From contig CAKPKR010000008.1 of the NCBI GenBank assembly GCA_934167465.1, forward strand, positions 1 to 41,839: a stretch of DNA of 41,839 nucleotides, in the 5' to 3' direction. The position numbers were made by a program, and so were the translations under genes. Source of the stretch: an uncultured Bacilli bacterium (lineage in GTDB: Bacteria > Bacillota_I > Bacilli_A > RF39 > UBA660). Positions 39,786-41,839 of this stretch are shown here, one piece after another. How positions within the stretch are numbered: position 1 is the first letter of the stretch; every line of letters begins with the position of its first letter. The notes beneath the pieces are model-generated. The model was not told the origin of the DNA. It worked only from the letters and a program-made list of their open reading frames with translations, and made no database searches.

Positions 39786-41595
39786 AGAAAAAGGCCCAAT
39801 GAGACCAGGCATGGCTCCAACTTCAAAAGCAAAAGATTTTAAAGGAACATTAAAAAAATTAATTGGTTATATTTCTAAATATAAGGTAGCAATTATAATT
39901 GTTTGGATGTTTGCAATTGGTTCGACAATATTTTCAATTGTAAGTCCTAAAATATTAGGAAATGCCACAACAGAATTATTTAATGGATTGATTAGTAAAA
40001 TATCAGGTAATGGTGGAATTAATTTTGATAAAATTGGTCAAATTTTAATTATTACTTTAATTCTATACATTGTAAGTACAATTTTCTCTTATATAGAAGG
40101 TATTGTAATGGCTAAAATCACTAGTAAGACTTCTTATAGAATGCGAAAAGAAATTTCTGAAAAAATTAATAGATTGCCTATGAAATATTTTGATAAAAAA
40201 ACGAATGGGGAAATATTATCAATCGTTACTAATGATGTCGATACTTTAAGTCAATCACTTAATCAATGTGGTTCTCAAATAATAACATCAATTGTAACAA
40301 TAGTAGGTATATTATATATGATGTTTACAATTAGTGTGCCTATGACTCTATTATCAATATTAATTTTACCTATATGTTTAGTATTAGTAGGAAATGTATT
40401 TAAACATAGTCAAAAGCATTTCTTAAACAATCAAAAATATTTAGGAAATGTTAATGGTTGTGTTGAAGAAATGTATTCAGGTCATAGTGTTGTAAAAGTA
40501 TTCAATGCTGAAGAAAAAATGATAGATGATTTTGAAAAATATAATGAAAAGTTATATGAATCATCTTGGAAGAGTCAATTTATTTCTGGACTTATGCATC
40601 CAATAATGACTTTTGTTGGTAACTTAGGCTATGTTATGGTTGCTTTGGTTGGTGGATATTATGCAATGAAAGGAAAAATCACTGTTGGTAATATTCAATC
40701 ATTTATTCAATATAATAAACAATTTACGCAACCAATCGCCCAAATTGCTCAAATTTCTAATATGATTCAATCTATGATTGCTGCTGCTGAAAGAATATTT
40801 GAATTTTTAGAAGAAGAGGAAGAAGTATATAATAAATCTAATCCAATTCCAATTGAATCAATTAAAGGTAGTGTTGAATTTAAAAATGTTAAATTTGGAT
40901 ATGATGAAGATAAAATTGTAATTAATGATTTTAGTGCTAAAGTAAAACAAGGTCAAAAAATAGCAATAGTAGGACCAACTGGTGCTGGTAAAACTACAAT
41001 GGTTAAATTATTAATGAGATTTTACAATGTTAATGATGGTGAAATATTAATTGATGGAATTAATATTAATAAGTTTAAACGAAAAGAGTTAAGAAAAATA
41101 TTTGGAATGGTTTTACAAGATACTTGGTTGTTTAATGGAACAATTATGGAAAATTTAAGATATGGTAGATTAGATGCTACTGATGATGAAGTAATTGAAG
41201 CTGCTAAATCTGCATATGTTCATCATTTTATTCAAACTTTACCTGATGGTTATAATATGGAATTAAATGAGGAAACAAATAATATTTCTAATGGTCAAAA
41301 ACAATTATTAACTATAGCTCGTGCTATTTTAGCAAATCCAAAAATATTAATATTAGATGAAGCTACATCTAGTGTTGATACAAGAACTGAAATTTTGATT
41401 CAAAAAGCTATGGATAAATTAATGGAAGGAAGAACTAGTTTTATAATAGCTCATAGATTATCAACTATTAAAAATGCTGATTTAATATTAGTTATGAAAG
41501 ATGGAGACATTGTAGAAACTGGTAGTCATAAAGAATTATTAGCTAAGAATGGTTTTTATGCTAGTTTATATAATTCACAATTTGAAGAAGCTTAA
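39778..41595 (+). CDS. ABC exporter subunit with canonical ATPase residues
   Basis: 605 residues. N-terminal membrane domain with six helices; ATPase with Walker A GPTGAGKTTMVK, Walker B ILILDEATS (catalytic Glu kept) and AHRLST (switch His kept). Its signature reads ISNGQ instead of LSGGQ, so in the heterodimer the canonical signature comes from the partner, as in BmrCD/LmrCD. Together the two form one multidrug or lipid exporter under MarR control. Ribosome-binding AAGGAGGAG inside the end of the first gene. Confidence 0.94.
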   Translation: MSKEKGPMRPGMAPTSKAKDFKGTLKKLIGYISKYKVAIIIVWMFAIGSTIFSIVSPKILGNATTELFNGLISKISGNGGINFDKIGQILIITLILYIVSTIFSYIEGIVMAKITSKTSYRMRKEISEKINRLPMKYFDKKTNGEILSIVTNDVDTLSQSLNQCGSQIITSIVTIVGILYMMFTISVPMTLLSILILPICLVLVGNVFKHSQKHFLNNQKYLGNVNGCVEEMYSGHSVVKVFNAEEKMIDDFEKYNEKLYESSWKSQFISGLMHPIMTFVGNLGYVMVALVGGYYAMKGKITVGNIQSFIQYNKQFTQPIAQIAQISNMIQSMIAAAERIFEFLEEEEEVYNKSNPIPIESIKGSVEFKNVKFGYDEDKIVINDFSAKVKQGQKIAIVGPTGAGKTTMVKLLMRFYNVNDGEILIDGININKFKRKELRKIFGMVLQDTWLFNGTIMENLRYGRLDATDDEVIEAAKSAYVHHFIQTLPDGYNMELNEETNNISNGQKQLLTIARAILANPKILILDEATSSVDTRTEILIQKAMDKLMEGRTSFIIAHRLSTIKNADLILVMKDGDIVETGSHKELLAKNGFYASLYNSQFEEA

Positions 41596-41606
41596 AGCTT
41601 CTTTTT
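41585..41606 (+). terminator. terminator after the exporter operon
   Basis: AAGAAGC (41585-41591) pairs with GCTTCTT (41597-41603), then a T run. Confidence 0.85.
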
Positions 41607-41666
41607 TGTATTTATAAGTAAAAAAAGGGCAAAATAATAAAAAGATGTAAATAAAAAAATAATGTC

Positions 41667-41696
41667 TTGCAATATGTAATACATTTATTATATAAT
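41667..41696 (+). promoter_or_regulatory. promoter of the prepilin gene
   Basis: TTGCAA (41667-41672) and TATAAT (41691-41696), 18-nt spacer. Confidence 0.65.
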
Positions 41697-41723
41697 AAGA
41701 TAGAAAGGTAGTAGTGAAGTAGT

Positions 41724-41839
41724 ATGAAAAAACAAGGATTTACACTTATAGAGTTGTTAGCTGTTATCGTAATATTAGCTGTAATAGCTTTAATCGCAAC
41801 ACCAATAATATTAAATGTAATTGAAGATTCAAAAAAAGG
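41724..41839 (+). CDS. type IV prepilin-like protein (partial, runs off the window)
   Basis: The first 38 codons are present. KKQGFTLIELLAVIVIL is a textbook prepilin leader: cleavage by PilD after Gly, N-methylated Phe at +1 and Glu at +5, followed by a long hydrophobic helix (ALIATPIILNVIED). Could be a major pilin, a ComGC-like competence pseudopilin or a secretion pseudopilin; the C-terminal part is not visible. The ribosome-binding site is weak (AAAGG is about 15 nt away). Confidence 0.85.
   Translation, partial: MKKQGFTLIELLAVIVILAVIALIATPIILNVIEDSKK

Overview
The window is strongly AT-rich, almost every gene lies on the + strand, and most genes carry a clear Shine-Dalgarno sequence. 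The block spoIVFA-spoIVFB-rplU-prp-rpmA, together with rpsU-yqeY, ftsA-ftsZ, a trhP pair followed by greA, trigger factor, a heterodimeric ABC exporter and an RNase J2, points to an endospore-forming low-GC Bacillota. A Bacilli/Erysipelotrichia-like gut lineage is my inference; no rRNA is present to settle it.

Layout. 200-2438: sporulation membrane protease pair and the L21/Prp/L27 operon with an L21-type leader. 2499-3098: the first of six related secreted-protein genes. 3162-4794: a leader peptide, an attenuator-like hairpin and a short RSH (ppGpp) enzyme whose synthetase site looks damaged. 4830-6753: esterase and PlsC-type acyltransferase. 6780-9412: a two-protein phosphorelay. 9521-12129: a C39-peptidase ABC exporter with two tiny double-glycine-leader peptides, a likely two-peptide bacteriocin. 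12151-14058: a type I toxin-antitoxin-like cassette and two more secreted-protein genes. 14105-20677: rpsU, yqeY, ftsA, ftsZ, a gene remnant, an SOS-box-controlled uvrA and a small nucleoside-deoxyribosyltransferase-like gene. 20684-24914: three more toxin-antitoxin-like cassettes and three more secreted-protein genes around a NUDIX gene. 24987-29755: trhP-like pair, greA, a PP2C-like protein and tig. 29887-32398: two tandem HExxH peptidase-like genes and a small unknown. 32442-37082: mutL, a zinc-ribbon membrane protein and a degenerate RNase J2. 37100-41595: MarR repressor with a perfect palindromic operator, then a two-subunit ABC exporter. The window ends inside a type IV prepilin gene.

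The most interesting system is spread over 2.5-25 kb. Six genes share a signal peptide and a neck motif (TYKA.DV, then YNAS.GTS, then ALNELY) but have different ectodomains. Each has a run of 10 or 11 G residues placed exactly between the -35 and -10 boxes of its promoter, giving spacers of 19 or 20 nt. This is the architecture of slipped-strand phase-variable promoters, so the six genes look like a stochastically switched surface or secreted repertoire.

Four of the six are immediately preceded by a conserved cassette of about 350 bp. It encodes a 25-residue hydrophobic peptide and contains a conserved convergent antisense promoter (TTGAAA-17-TATCAT) and two overlapping terminator hairpins. 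That is the layout of a type I toxin-antitoxin locus. One of the four copies has a frameshifted toxin and also an altered antisense -10 box. I know of no described family that combines these two modules. Their association is seen in the sequence; their function is inferred.
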